From: Gaiellasilicea sp963749515
GTDB lineage: Bacteria > Actinomycetota > Thermoleophilia > Gaiellales > Gaiellaceae
DNA length: 64,000 bases
Reading direction: 5' to 3'
Assembly (NCBI GenBank): GCA_963749515.1
Contig: CAVVMR010000001.1
Location: 124,001 to 188,000 of the forward strand
The notes below the pieces were generated by a model that was not told the origin of the DNA, ran no database searches, and worked only from the letters and a program-made list of their open reading frames with translations. This document shows positions 41,335-50,081 of the stretch, piece by piece. Made by a program: the position numbers and the translations under genes. Position 1 is the stretch's first letter; every line of letters starts with the position of its first letter.

Positions 41335-43920
41335 GTGGTGCGTGGAATCAAGCTTTCGTTTTCGTTGACCCTTGCGGCGCTCGCCGTCGCGCTCATCGGC
41401 TCGTCCACCGCCTCGGCGGAGATCGGGCCGCCGTGGTGCGGCACGCCGATCCCGGACGCCGTCGGCGCGTATCCGGACGGATCGGATCCGTCGCATCCCG
41501 TCGGCAGCTACCCGCACATCCCCTGGTACGCGCTCGGCTGCACGCTCGACGCGATCGCCGCGCAGAGCAACGGCCGGATGACGGTCGAGGTGATCGGACA
41601 GTCGGCGCTCGGACGCGACATGTACCTCGCGACCATCAACGCGCTCGACACGAAGCACCAGAAGCAGAGCTTCAAGAACTGGCAGCAGTTCCGGAAGGTC
41701 GCGCCGGTCGACCCGAAGCGTGCGCAGATCGGTCTCTGGAGCATGCACGACAAGATCAAGGTGCCGATCTACGTCCAGGCCGGGATCCACGGCAACGAGT
41801 CGGAGGGGATCGACGCCTCGCTCCAGATCATCGAGCGGCTGGCGACGACGCCGTACGGCACCGACCCCGAGGTCGACACGATTCTCGACAACGCGGTCGT
41901 GCTCTTCAACGTGATGCACAACCCGGACGGCCACATCGCGAACGCCCGTCAGAACGGAAACAACTTCGACCTGAACCGCGACTTCCTGACCCAGTCTCAG
42001 TCCGAGACGAAGGCGTCGGTCGGGGTGATGCAGAAGTGGTTGCCGCCCGAGGTGCTCGACCTGCACGGCTACGTGACGCCGACGCTGATCGAGGCGACGA
42101 CGAAGCCGCACAACCCGAGCATCGAGTACGACCTCTGGCTGAAGTGGAACCAGGCGCGCATCGACGCCAACGAGGCCGCGATGAACGCGATCGGAATGGG
42201 CGTGACGCGCCCGATCAACGACTGGTGCCCGGACGGGGACGCCCCGCCTGCCTCCACGGGTCTCTGCGACGGCGGCATCCCGCCCGGACCCGCGGTCGCC
42301 GAGGGCTGGGACGACTGGGGGCCGTTCTACACCCCGATGTACGCCCAGCACATCGGCCTCAACGGCTCGACGGTCGAGATGTGCAACTCCACGGGAACGG
42401 CGTGCGGCATTCCCGGCTCGACGACGCATCCGCGCGGTCGGGTCGGCGCCCGCACCGCCCAGTACACGGTCGTGTGGTCGACGCTTCTCTATGACGTCGC
42501 CAACCGCTACGACCTCACCTGGGACCAGGCCGAGATCTACATCCGTGGCGAGGAGAACGCGGACCGGCCGGCGTGCTGCCCGCCGCCCTTCGACGTCGCC
42601 AACAACTGGATGACCGAGTACCCGAAGGCGCACATCATCCCGCTCGGGAACGGCCAGCGGAGCGACGCGGAGGCAAATCGCCTCGTCGACTGGCTGCTCG
42701 AGAACGGCATCGAGGTGGGGCAGAGCAAGTTCGACTTCACCTACGCCGGGCAGACCTTCGAGAAGGGCACGTACATCGTCGAGATGACCCAGGCCCACCG
42801 CGGTCTCGCGAACACGGCCCTCGGAATCGGCGACGACGTGTCCGCGTCCATCACGCAGCTGTACGCGCCTCCGGGTGCGTGGAGCCACGGCTACCTGTGG
42901 GGCGCCGACATCGTCACGATCCCGAGAGATGCCGACTTCCACTTGCCGCAACAGCGTGAGATCAAGAAGTCGGCGAAGCTGGACGGCGGCGTCGACCGTG
43001 GCAAGGCCGACCGGTATGTCCTCGAGATCGACTCTCCGACGGCTGTCCGTGCGCTGAACGAGCTCGTCGGCTCGGGCGTGGCAGCCGAGATCGCGCTGGC
43101 ATCGTTCGCGGGTGCGGGCGGAACGCTCGCGGCCGGGAGCGCGGTCTTCGCGGCCGATCCCGTCACCAAGGCGAAGCTCGACGCGATCGGGAAGGCGAAG
43201 GGCCTTCACTTCCAGCCCGCGCTGGCAGCGTCGCTTCCCGCGCTCGATCCCGTCGACCGCACGCCGCGGATCGCCGTGCTCACGGGTGCGGTCAACCAGG
43301 ACGTCTGGTCGTTGCGGAATCTCGGCTTCACGGCCGATCCCGTCTCGGTGGCGACGATCAACACGGCCCTCACCGATCCGCTCGAGGGCTACGACGTCGT
43401 CTTCAACACCGGCGGCTGGCCCTCGGCGGCGAACGCGCTCGCCCGGACCCGGCTGACGGCGTTCTTCGCCCGCGGCGGCGGCTATCTCGGCGCCGGCGCG
43501 AACGGTGGGAACTTCCTGACGACCGGTGCCCAGCTCGTCGGCCTCACGGCCGTGACGCGCAGCGGCAACGGCCGAAGCGGGATTCTCTACTGGGAGAACA
43601 GCGGCGGCGCCGCAAGCCCGATCGTCGGCGCCTACCCGGCGACCGACACGTTGATCGCGGACCCGCCGACGTGGTTCACCACCGTTCCGACGACGCTCGC
43701 CGTCGACGGTCGCCTGCCGTCGGCCGGGATCCTCGCGGCCGGGCTGTGGCTGATGGATCCGCAGTCGGCGTCGGCTCCGGGGTCGGCGGTGATCGCGCAC
43801 GGCACGAACGCGGCGGGAACCGCCCGCGTGACGCTGTTCGCGAACAACCCGCTCTATCGCGCCGATCCAGAGCGCGAGTGGCCAAGCCTGGGCGCAGCGG
43901 CCTACTGGGTCGACCAGTAG
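41335..43920 (+). CDS. Secreted M14 zinc carboxypeptidase with C-terminal GATase-like domain
   Basis: 861 residues. Signal peptide ending at about residue 28 (LAVALIGSSTASA). M14 domain with zinc ligands His152 and Glu155 (GIHGNESEG) and the later His in VLDLHGYV (about 241); substrate-binding motifs NPDGH and NFDLNRDF are present. From about 640 a second domain reads like a glutamine-amidotransferase-like fold (RIAVLTGAVNQDVWSLRNLG, GYDVVFNTGGW, LGAGANGG) without an obvious catalytic Cys. GTG start after GGGAGGG. Expected role: secreted peptide degradation. Confidence 0.9.
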   Translation: MVRGIKLSFSLTLAALAVALIGSSTASAEIGPPWCGTPIPDAVGAYPDGSDPSHPVGSYPHIPWYALGCTLDAIAAQSNGRMTVEVIGQSALGRDMYLATINALDTKHQKQSFKNWQQFRKVAPVDPKRAQIGLWSMHDKIKVPIYVQAGIHGNESEGIDASLQIIERLATTPYGTDPEVDTILDNAVVLFNVMHNPDGHIANARQNGNNFDLNRDFLTQSQSETKASVGVMQKWLPPEVLDLHGYVTPTLIEATTKPHNPSIEYDLWLKWNQARIDANEAAMNAIGMGVTRPINDWCPDGDAPPASTGLCDGGIPPGPAVAEGWDDWGPFYTPMYAQHIGLNGSTVEMCNSTGTACGIPGSTTHPRGRVGARTAQYTVVWSTLLYDVANRYDLTWDQAEIYIRGEENADRPACCPPPFDVANNWMTEYPKAHIIPLGNGQRSDAEANRLVDWLLENGIEVGQSKFDFTYAGQTFEKGTYIVEMTQAHRGLANTALGIGDDVSASITQLYAPPGAWSHGYLWGADIVTIPRDADFHLPQQREIKKSAKLDGGVDRGKADRYVLEIDSPTAVRALNELVGSGVAAEIALASFAGAGGTLAAGSAVFAADPVTKAKLDAIGKAKGLHFQPALAASLPALDPVDRTPRIAVLTGAVNQDVWSLRNLGFTADPVSVATINTALTDPLEGYDVVFNTGGWPSAANALARTRLTAFFARGGGYLGAGANGGNFLTTGAQLVGLTAVTRSGNGRSGILYWENSGGAASPIVGAYPATDTLIADPPTWFTTVPTTLAVDGRLPSAGILAAGLWLMDPQSASAPGSAVIAHGTNAAGTARVTLFANNPLYRADPEREWPSLGAAAYWVDQ

Positions 43921-43930
43921 CACAGGGAGG

Positions 43931-43963
43931 TGTGGGGAGGGGCGGGTGGCGCCCCTCCCCACA
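43931..43963. terminator. 14-bp terminator hairpin
   Basis: Arms 43931-43944 and 43950-43963 are perfect complements around GGTGG, 11 nt after the M14 stop. It also meets the end of the minus-strand operon, so it may stop both. Confidence 0.75.
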
Positions 43964-43968
43964 CACGC

Positions 43969-44216
43969 TCAGCTCTTGCGGCCGGCGAAGATCGCCCAGC
44001 CGAGCTGCGCGCGCTGCTGTCGGAGGTAGTTGTCGCGAAAGCCGACGTGCTGGTCGCGAATCGCAGACGCCTCCGGATGCTCCGGGTTGGAGGCGAGCCA
44101 CTCCTCGAGCGCGCGCCAGTGGAGGCTCTGTACTCGCCGAGGAGCCGGATCTTCTCCGGACTGGTCGGATCCTGGATCCGGTGGTCGCGCTCGGAGACCT
44201 CCCACGGCCACGTCAC
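43969..44216 (-). pseudogene. Frameshifted small conserved protein (about 82 aa)
   Basis: The minus-strand frame from GTG 44216 reads MTWPWEVSERDHRIQDPT and on to KIRLLGEY, then turns to low-quality residues. From about 44130 another frame supplies a good continuation (QSLHWRALEEWLASNPEHPE) through NYLRQQRAQLGWAIFAGRKS to a stop at 43969. A single missing base (TACAG where TACCAG would fit) at about 44130 joins them. The start overlaps the DUF1697 stop (GTGA), so it ends the copper-type operon. Sequencing error or a genuine frameshift; no slippery heptamer for programmed shifting is visible. Confidence 0.6.
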
Positions 44217-44770
44217 GCGGGATCCCCGTCGGCGAGCTCGAGCAGCCTCGTCACGGTGCGCCAGTTGCGGTTCGTCCCTACGCCGCTGACGCCGGTCTTC
44301 GTCAGCAGCTTCGCGAGCGGCGAGCGCTGGAGCCCACCCGGGTGCCAGGAGTAGACCTCGCGGCCGCTGACGGCGACCCGCTCGGGCGCAACGTCGAGGG
44401 TGCGGAGCTCACGCACGAGCCTCGCCGCCGGCTTGGCCCGGAGGAAGGTGACGAGGTGACGCGAGGGGTCCCTGGCCACATCCGCAAGCGGATTGCTCGC
44501 CACGACCCGGGCCAGCTCGGCCCGCGTGCGCACGATCACCTCCACCTCGAAGCCGAGCCCGGCCTCGAGCTCCCGCTCGAGCTTCCTCTCCAGCCGACTG
44601 GGCGAAGCGCTGCTCGTCAGCACGATGTTGCCGCTCTGGAGGTGCGTGCGGACGTCCTCGTAGCCGTGGCCTTCGAGGAGCTTGCGAAGGTCGGCCATGC
44701 CGACGCGGCGCCGGCCGGCGAGATTGATCCCGCGCAGGAAGGCGATCCGCCGTTGCGACGCAGGGGCCAC
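44213..44770 (-). CDS. DUF1697 family protein
   Basis: 185 residues. Matches the DUF1697 pattern: RRIAFLRGINLAGRRRVGMA at the N-terminus, VRTHLQSGNIVL, and the C-terminal GTNRNWRTVTRLLELA. The family has no assigned function. Starts at the final base of the upstream gene (44770) and overlaps the frameshifted gene by four. Confidence 0.88.
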   Translation of the reverse strand: MAPASQRRIAFLRGINLAGRRRVGMADLRKLLEGHGYEDVRTHLQSGNIVLTSSASPSRLERKLERELEAGLGFEVEVIVRTRAELARVVASNPLADVARDPSRHLVTFLRAKPAARLVRELRTLDVAPERVAVSGREVYSWHPGGLQRSPLAKLLTKTGVSGVGTNRNWRTVTRLLELADGDPA

Positions 44771-45414
44771 TACGGGGAGATGCTACGACGCTTCCTGGTC
44801 CACCAGAAGATGCCGCCGGCGAGCGCGAGGGCCACGACCGGCGCAATCAGGAGCGGGTCGAAGCTGCTCTGCGGCGGTGGCTCGTAGTCGAGGCTGCCGC
44901 GGATCGCCAGCGGCTGTCCGCCCACGGTGCCGGGGACGTTCCAGTCGAAGACGTGGTGGGGCTCGTCTCTCGCCTGCCGTACCTTCGGCGGGTCGATGGT
45001 GCTCATCCAGTGGATCCGGTGGTCGTGCCAGTTGTACGAGTTGCCGCGCGAGACCCGCTCCCAGCGCGGCGTGGCCGTCTCCGAGGCCGACGCGGGCACG
45101 TCGACGCCGCCGTAGCGTTCCTCGTTCAGGTACGTGGCGGGCGAGTTGGCGTTGCGGAAGACACCGCCGTCGGCGCCGAAGCGGAGATACGGCTCGTCCT
45201 CGTAGCCCTCGACCACGAGCTCGCGGCCCGTGTTGTTCCGGAGGTCGAGCTGGTCGTCGCCCTGCAGCACCTGCACGGTGAGGCCGTCGAGCCTCGGCGC
45301 GACCGTCTTCACGGTCGACGTGTACCCGCGCGCTGCTCCGTCGCCGTGCCCCACCGCAGCGGGGCAGGCGACGAGAGCAGCGACCAGGGCAGCGGCCAGG
45401 AGAAGTCGGTTCAT
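44770..45414 (-). CDS. Secreted membrane-anchored protein of copper-type operon
   Basis: 214 residues. Signal peptide (LLLAAALVAALVACPAAV) with a Cys near its end (VACP) that might be a lipobox. The extracytoplasmic part is beta-rich with acidic/aromatic segments (GYEDEPYLRFGADGGVF) and His-rich WHDHRIHW. A C-terminal transmembrane helix (LLIAPVVALALAGGIFWW) with KRR tip anchors it. Overlaps ycnI by 4 bp. Found with CopC/CopD-type genes; role probably metal handling. Confidence 0.72.
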   Translation of the reverse strand: MNRLLLAAALVAALVACPAAVGHGDGAARGYTSTVKTVAPRLDGLTVQVLQGDDQLDLRNNTGRELVVEGYEDEPYLRFGADGGVFRNANSPATYLNEERYGGVDVPASASETATPRWERVSRGNSYNWHDHRIHWMSTIDPPKVRQARDEPHHVFDWNVPGTVGGQPLAIRGSLDYEPPPQSSFDPLLIAPVVALALAGGIFWWTRKRRSISP

Positions 45415-46067
45415 GCGCGCTTCGGCCTCCGGACGAACGTGATCGCGAGAGCTGCCAGGCCGACGACGAGGCCCGCGATCCCGAACCCGAGCGCGAGCGC
45501 ATCGCGGTCCGAATCGTCGTCCTCGGTGTTCGCCGCGGCGGTGGTCTCCGTCGAGGCGGGGGCGGCAACCTCCTCGATCTTGGGCGTCAGCGTGACTCGC
45601 GGTGCAGGCTCGTCGGCGTCGGGAGCGCCGATCCAGCGCACGACCTCGCCGTTCGAGTACGTCTGGACTGCCGGAAACACGAGCGTCGTCTGCTCGGCCG
45701 GGACCTTCGCACTCATCCCGAACTCGTCGAACTCGCCGGGTGCGATCTTGCCGCCTTCCCAGGTGACGGTTGCGACGCGTTCCGTCTGCGTCTCACCGAA
45801 CAGCTCGACCGGCGGGTCGAGCTTCTCCATCGTGACCGTCCGCTTCCAGCCCGGCTTCGGCTGGAAGCTGACGAAGAAGAGGCCCTTCGGCAGGCTCAGC
45901 ACGACCTTGGTGGTGTCTGCGGTCGGCCGTTCGGTCGGGACACGGATCGCGAACCGAGAGAAGCTGTCCACCGGGACCTCGTTCGGATTGACGGTGACAT
46001 GGGCGCTCGCGGCCGGCACGGCGAGCAGTGCGCCGGTCAGCACGAGCATGGTCAGGGTCTTCTTCAT
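45411..46067 (-). CDS. YcnI/DUF1775 copper-binding protein
   Basis: 218 residues. The signal peptide is followed by the mature N-terminus HVTVNPNEV, in which the first His is the known copper ligand of the YcnI family. The DUF1775 domain covers 24-150 (PKGLFFVSFQPKPGWK). A Thr/Asp linker leads to one C-terminal helix (ALGFGIAGLVVGLAALAITF). Between the CopC-CopD fusion and its neighbour, sharing a base with each start or stop. Acts outside the membrane. Confidence 0.88.
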   Translation of the reverse strand: MKKTLTMLVLTGALLAVPAASAHVTVNPNEVPVDSFSRFAIRVPTERPTADTTKVVLSLPKGLFFVSFQPKPGWKRTVTMEKLDPPVELFGETQTERVATVTWEGGKIAPGEFDEFGMSAKVPAEQTTLVFPAVQTYSNGEVVRWIGAPDADEPAPRVTLTPKIEEVAAPASTETTAAANTEDDDSDRDALALGFGIAGLVVGLAALAITFVRRPKRA

Positions 46068-47728
46068 CAGTGAGGTTCCTTTCTGATTGGGACGGAGACC
46101 GTCGCCGTGGCAGCGTCGAACTCGCCGCGGCGTGTCTCGACGCGGAGCTGCCAGTCGCCCGCGAGCGCGAGTTGTGCGCCGTGAGCGATGAAATGGCCGG
46201 GACCGGCCCGATGCGCCTTCAGGCGAAGCGGGCCGATCTCACGGCTGGCGAGCGTCGCCGAGACTGTTGCCTCGTCGACGTCGGTCGGCTGTCCCGAGGG
46301 ATTGGTCAGGTAGAGGTGGATCTGGTTTCGTCCGGCCGCGGCGGGGTCGACGACGACGTTCAGCTCGAGGTCGCCGAGCTGCGCGGTCGTCGCATACGGG
46401 CCGCGCGGTGCAACCTCGGCTCGTGCCGGGGGCTCTGACACGAGCACGGCCGTCACGCTCACGATCGCCACCATCAGCGCGAGCTCTGCCCCGGCTACGC
46501 GGAGGAAGCGTGTCCGCTCCGGTGCCGTGGCAAGCCGCTCACGCAGACGCGGGACAGCGCGGCGGTTGTTGTAGAACCCGAGCGCGAGCAGCGGCAGGAC
46601 GAGCGTGATCTTGACGAGCAGGAGCTGGCCGTAGGTGGTCTCCCACAGTCCGCGGAGCGCGCGAACCTGCAGGTAGCCGCTGACCGTGCCGCTCGCGATC
46701 AACCACGAGACTGCGACGACGGCCAGCCCCGAGAACCGCGGCACCGCGCTGACGGCGAGCTTCCACCGCTCCGTTCCCGCCCAGACGAGAGCAAGCACGA
46801 GCGCCGCGAGGCCGCCGACCCAGACCGAGGCGGCGGTGACGTGCGCGACGTCCGCGACGAACGCGATCGCTCCGGACACGCTTGCGTGCCCGGACAGGGA
46901 CGGTGTCAAGAGCAGCAGCGCCGCCGGAACCAGCGCGAGCACCGGCACGCGCCTGCTCCAGGCGAGCAGCAGCGCGCATGCCACTGCGAGTGCTGCCTGG
47001 AGGAGCCAGACGGTGCCAAACCGCGTTTCGAGGACTGCGGACACGACATCCCGGTGGAGCGCCTCGCGGAGGCCGAAGCCGCCCGCCGCTGCGCCCTGGA
47101 GCACGATCCCCGCGCCTGCAACCACCGCGAGAGCGACGGACCCGCCGATGAGCAGCCGGGACAGCCTTGATCGCGTCCGGCTCGATGCCTGCCCGAGCCC
47201 GACGACGAGCATCAGCGTGCCGCCGCCGACCAGGAGGAGAAGAAGGAAGTCGAGCGCCCGCACCACCGAGAAGAGCACCGAAACGGACGCCGGTGTTCCG
47301 CCCTCGAGGACCTGCGCCGCGATGCCCGCCGGGTTCGCACCCGGGGCGCCCACATGGAAGACGAACGCACCGGAGACGGGATGCCCATCGGCCGACACTG
47401 CACGCCACGTCGCGGTGTACGTGCCGCGAGCGAGGCGTCGGTCGAGCTCGATCCGGGCTTCCTTCTCGCTCGGCCGCTCGACCTTGCCGGAGTCGACACG
47501 CTGCGCGCGCGCGTCGTATACCCGGATCGCGCCGAATGCCGTCTCGACCGGCTCGTCGAATCGCAGCAGCACGGAGCTCGGGCTCTGTTCGAGCACCGTG
47601 TCGTTTGCCGGTTCGGTTGTGATCAGCCGCGCGTGCGCACCCGCCGCCGGCACCACCGCGAGCGCCACCAGGGCGGCGATCGCGACGAGCACCGGCCGGC
47701 ACGAACGACGGCTCGGGTGATCGTCCAT
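46067..47728 (-). CDS. CopC-CopD fusion, copper resistance/transport
   Basis: 553 residues. After the signal peptide the CopC domain begins AHARLITTEPANDTVLEQ and ends SADGHPVSGAFVFHVG, with the N-terminal His and the internal His that bind Cu(II). The CopD domain (about 165-440) has eight hydrophobic helices and takes copper across the membrane. The last 110 residues are an extracellular beta domain (VVDPAAAGRNQIHLYLTNPSG) of FixH/YtkA type. GAGGAGAG precedes the ATG. Downstream gene ycnI overlaps by one base. Confidence 0.88.
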   Translation of the reverse strand: MDDHPSRRSCRPVLVAIAALVALAVVPAAGAHARLITTEPANDTVLEQSPSSVLLRFDEPVETAFGAIRVYDARAQRVDSGKVERPSEKEARIELDRRLARGTYTATWRAVSADGHPVSGAFVFHVGAPGANPAGIAAQVLEGGTPASVSVLFSVVRALDFLLLLLVGGGTLMLVVGLGQASSRTRSRLSRLLIGGSVALAVVAGAGIVLQGAAAGGFGLREALHRDVVSAVLETRFGTVWLLQAALAVACALLLAWSRRVPVLALVPAALLLLTPSLSGHASVSGAIAFVADVAHVTAASVWVGGLAALVLALVWAGTERWKLAVSAVPRFSGLAVVAVSWLIASGTVSGYLQVRALRGLWETTYGQLLLVKITLVLPLLALGFYNNRRAVPRLRERLATAPERTRFLRVAGAELALMVAIVSVTAVLVSEPPARAEVAPRGPYATTAQLGDLELNVVVDPAAAGRNQIHLYLTNPSGQPTDVDEATVSATLASREIGPLRLKAHRAGPGHFIAHGAQLALAGDWQLRVETRRGEFDAATATVSVPIRKEPH

Positions 47729-47773
47729 CTCTCCTCGCTTCGATCGGCGGCCGGATCGGCCGCTCCTACTCGA

Positions 47774-48361
47774 CTAGGCGAGAAGCGGAGGGCCGCGGCC
47801 GGCGTAGCCGCGGGCAAGGACCGGCTCGGTCGGAAGATCGACCGACAGCCGGGACGGGAAGGTGAGCGAGGTTCCGAGTCGGCGCGGCACGCGGGCCGCT
47901 CTGATCGCCTGCGCTACCTGCTGTGCCGCGGTCGCCAGTGCACACGCGATCGAGGCCGCCAGGAGCGCGAACGGCACCTGTGTCGCAAGTCCGAGCAGGA
48001 ACGGGGCGGACACCGCGAGCTCCCACTGCAGGTGCCCGTTGTGCACGTACCGCTCGATCAGCTCCTGCAGCACGAACGCGACCGGTGCGAGCGCGGCGAC
48101 GAGCTTGATCCGGGTGCCGCCGGTCGACTCGCGCCCTCGGAAGGCAGCGAGTGCGTGCGCGACCAGGCCGAGCGCGGCGAGCGCGACGCAGAACCCCATC
48201 ACCAGCGGCGCGTACGCCAGGTAGCCGTGCCCGCTCGAGGCGAGCACGTGTGCGCGCTCGTCGGCGTCGGGAACAGCCGCCCGGTAACCGACCGAGTGGC
48301 CGGCCAGCGTGCCGACGACCGCCAGCGGAATCGAGATCAGCCAGGGAAGCTGACGTCTCAT
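47774..48361 (-). CDS. Multipass membrane protein of copper-type operon
   Basis: 195 residues with about four hydrophobic segments (LPWLISIPLAVVGTLAGHSVG first). ATG 48361 begins MRRQ and the hydrophobic run; an upstream start would add six residues. A Pro/Arg-rich tail ends cytoplasmically. No family recognised. It is first in the run of six minus-strand genes ending at 43969, so it probably belongs to the copper operon. Confidence 0.65.
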   Translation of the reverse strand: MRRQLPWLISIPLAVVGTLAGHSVGYRAAVPDADERAHVLASSGHGYLAYAPLVMGFCVALAALGLVAHALAAFRGRESTGGTRIKLVAALAPVAFVLQELIERYVHNGHLQWELAVSAPFLLGLATQVPFALLAASIACALATAAQQVAQAIRAARVPRRLGTSLTFPSRLSVDLPTEPVLARGYAGRGPPLLA

Positions 48362-48452
48362 GTGCGCATCGTGGCACAACGCGCGTCACGGGAGCGTCAA
48401 GTTTCCGTTAGTCCAGGCAAGGCCACGGCAAGACTTGGGATAGTTCGCGGAC

Positions 48453-49418
48453 GTGGACCAGACCCCGACCAAGCGGCTGAGGCTCTTTTCCGGCCGCTCG
48501 CACCCGCAGCTTGCGCAGGCGATCGCCGCGAAGCTGGGCACCGACGTCGGAGGGATCCAGCTCGAGACGTTCGCCGATGGCGACGCCTACTGCCGCTACA
48601 CCGAGTCCGTTCGCGGCGCCGACGTCTTCCTCGTTCAGACCGCCGTCGCGCCCGTCGACGTCCACCTGGTCGAGCTGATGATGATGGTCGACGCGGCGCG
48701 GCTGGCCTCGGCGAAGCGGATCACGGCGGTCATCCCGCGGTTCTTCTATGCCCGCCAGGACCGGAAATCGGCCCCCCGCGAGCCGATCACCGCCCGCATG
48801 GTCGCGGACATGATCGAGAACGCCGGCGCGGACCGCGTCCTGACCATGGACCTTCATGCCGGCCAGGTGCAAGGGTTCTTCGAGATCCCGGTCGACCACA
48901 TGACCGCGCTGCCGATGTTCGCCGACCGGTTCCGCGAGATCGCGGCCGGTCGGGAAGCCGTCGTCGTCGCTCCGGCCACGACGCGTGCGAAGCAGGGGTC
49001 GTGGCTCGCAGAGATGCTGCGCGCGGAGCTCGCGATCATGAACGACGACCCCGGCACGGGCGGCCGCGGGATGACGATCCTCGGCGAGGTGGAGGGGAAG
49101 ATCGCTCTCGTGCTCGAGAACGGGATCGGCAGCGGCCAGTGGTTTGCGCGGGCCGCGGAGGAGCTGATGGAGATGGGCACTGCGTCGGTCTACGCCTGTG
49201 CCACACATGCCGCGTCGACCGCCGGCGCGGCCGACCGCCTGGCTCGGAGCCCGCTCGCGGGCCTCCTGGTCACCGACACCGTTCCCATCCACGAGTCGCT
49301 CGAGTCGGCGCGGCTGGAGGTGCTATCGGTCGCCGGGCTGCTCGCGGACACGATCGCCAGCGTGTTCGCCAACGAGTCCGTATCGGCGATCTTCGTCGGC
49401 GACAGCCAGCTCTTCTGA
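48453..49418 (+). CDS. Ribose-phosphate pyrophosphokinase-like protein with degenerate PRPP loop
   Basis: 321 residues with a clear Prs fold. Conserved: LFSGRSHPQLAQAIA, FADGDAY, ESVRGADVF, the ATP-binding YARQDRKSAPREPI (about 99-112) and DLHAGQVQGFFEIPVDH. Absent: SPDVGG (here VVAPATTRA), the catalytic KRR loop (here MNDDPGTGGRG) and the PRPP/ribose-5-phosphate loop DDMIDTAGT (here LVLENGIGSGQ at 220-229). It may be a regulatory paralogue like eukaryotic PRPP-synthetase-associated proteins rather than an active enzyme. GTG start with TAGTTC upstream. Confidence 0.82.
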   Translation: MDQTPTKRLRLFSGRSHPQLAQAIAAKLGTDVGGIQLETFADGDAYCRYTESVRGADVFLVQTAVAPVDVHLVELMMMVDAARLASAKRITAVIPRFFYARQDRKSAPREPITARMVADMIENAGADRVLTMDLHAGQVQGFFEIPVDHMTALPMFADRFREIAAGREAVVVAPATTRAKQGSWLAEMLRAELAIMNDDPGTGGRGMTILGEVEGKIALVLENGIGSGQWFARAAEELMEMGTASVYACATHAASTAGAADRLARSPLAGLLVTDTVPIHESLESARLEVLSVAGLLADTIASVFANESVSAIFVGDSQLF

Positions 49419-49424
49419 GCGCGA

Positions 49425-50075
49425 TCAGCGACGCGCGGTGCCGAGGATGTACGGCGCGGAGGTGATCGTGAGCAGAGACGACGAGTGGAAGCCTCGATCC
49501 AGCCGGACGAGCTCGAATCCCGCCGCGCGGATCGCCGCCGCCGTGTCTCGCGTCGTCTCACAGCCGCCGAGCGCCTTCGTCCAGAAGAGCTCATCGACGG
49601 CGCCCTGCAGCGCTCGGAACAGGGCGTTCCCCGAGCGAACGTGCTCCCAGAAGCGGAGCTCGCCGCCAGGTCTGAGGACGCGCCGTAGCTCCTTCAGCGC
49701 GGCGGCCGGCTCGCCGACGCTGCAGAGGATCCCCATCAGCACCACGGCGTCGAACTCGCCGTCCGCGGCCGGCAGCTGCTCAGCCGTCCCCGCGACGACC
49801 TCGATCGGGATCGCGGCGTCGCGCGCACGCTCCACCGCGGCCGCCCGCGCGGTGCCGTCGGGCTCGACGGCGAGCAAGCGCTCCACCTCCGGCGGGTAGT
49901 GCTCGAACGAGCGCCCGTCCCCGGACCCGACCTCGAGCACGCTCCCCTGCAGCCCGGCGAGCACGCGCCGGCGCAGCACCCGCGCCTCCTGGTCGGGTCG
50001 GCGCTGCTCCCGCCGCTCGAGGTAACCCGCGAAGCGCGACTGCTGCGGTCCGTAGAGGGGCGGCCTCTCCGACAC
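49425..50075 (-). CDS. Class I SAM-dependent methyltransferase
   Basis: 216 residues. SAM-binding motif LEVGSGDGRSF (about 47-57), acidic loop VEPDG, and motif post-I DAVVLMGILCSV, then LRRVLRPGGELRFWEHV. Substrate unknown. The 5' end is 6 bp from the glyoxalase-type gene on the same strand. Confidence 0.86.
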   Translation of the reverse strand: MSERPPLYGPQQSRFAGYLERREQRRPDQEARVLRRRVLAGLQGSVLEVGSGDGRSFEHYPPEVERLLAVEPDGTARAAAVERARDAAIPIEVVAGTAEQLPAADGEFDAVVLMGILCSVGEPAAALKELRRVLRPGGELRFWEHVRSGNALFRALQGAVDELFWTKALGGCETTRDTAAAIRAAGFELVRLDRGFHSSSLLTITSAPYILGTARR

Positions 50076-50081
50076 GGCTGA

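Noticed and set aside
41320..43962. Minus-strand open frame of 880 codons opposite the M14 peptidase gene
   Set aside because: Arg/Asp/Val-rich shadow without motifs; the plus-strand gene has a signal peptide, promoter and zinc motifs.
44120..44140. Programmed ribosomal frameshift in the small gene
   Set aside because: No slippery heptamer or downstream structure is visible; a one-base loss is simpler.
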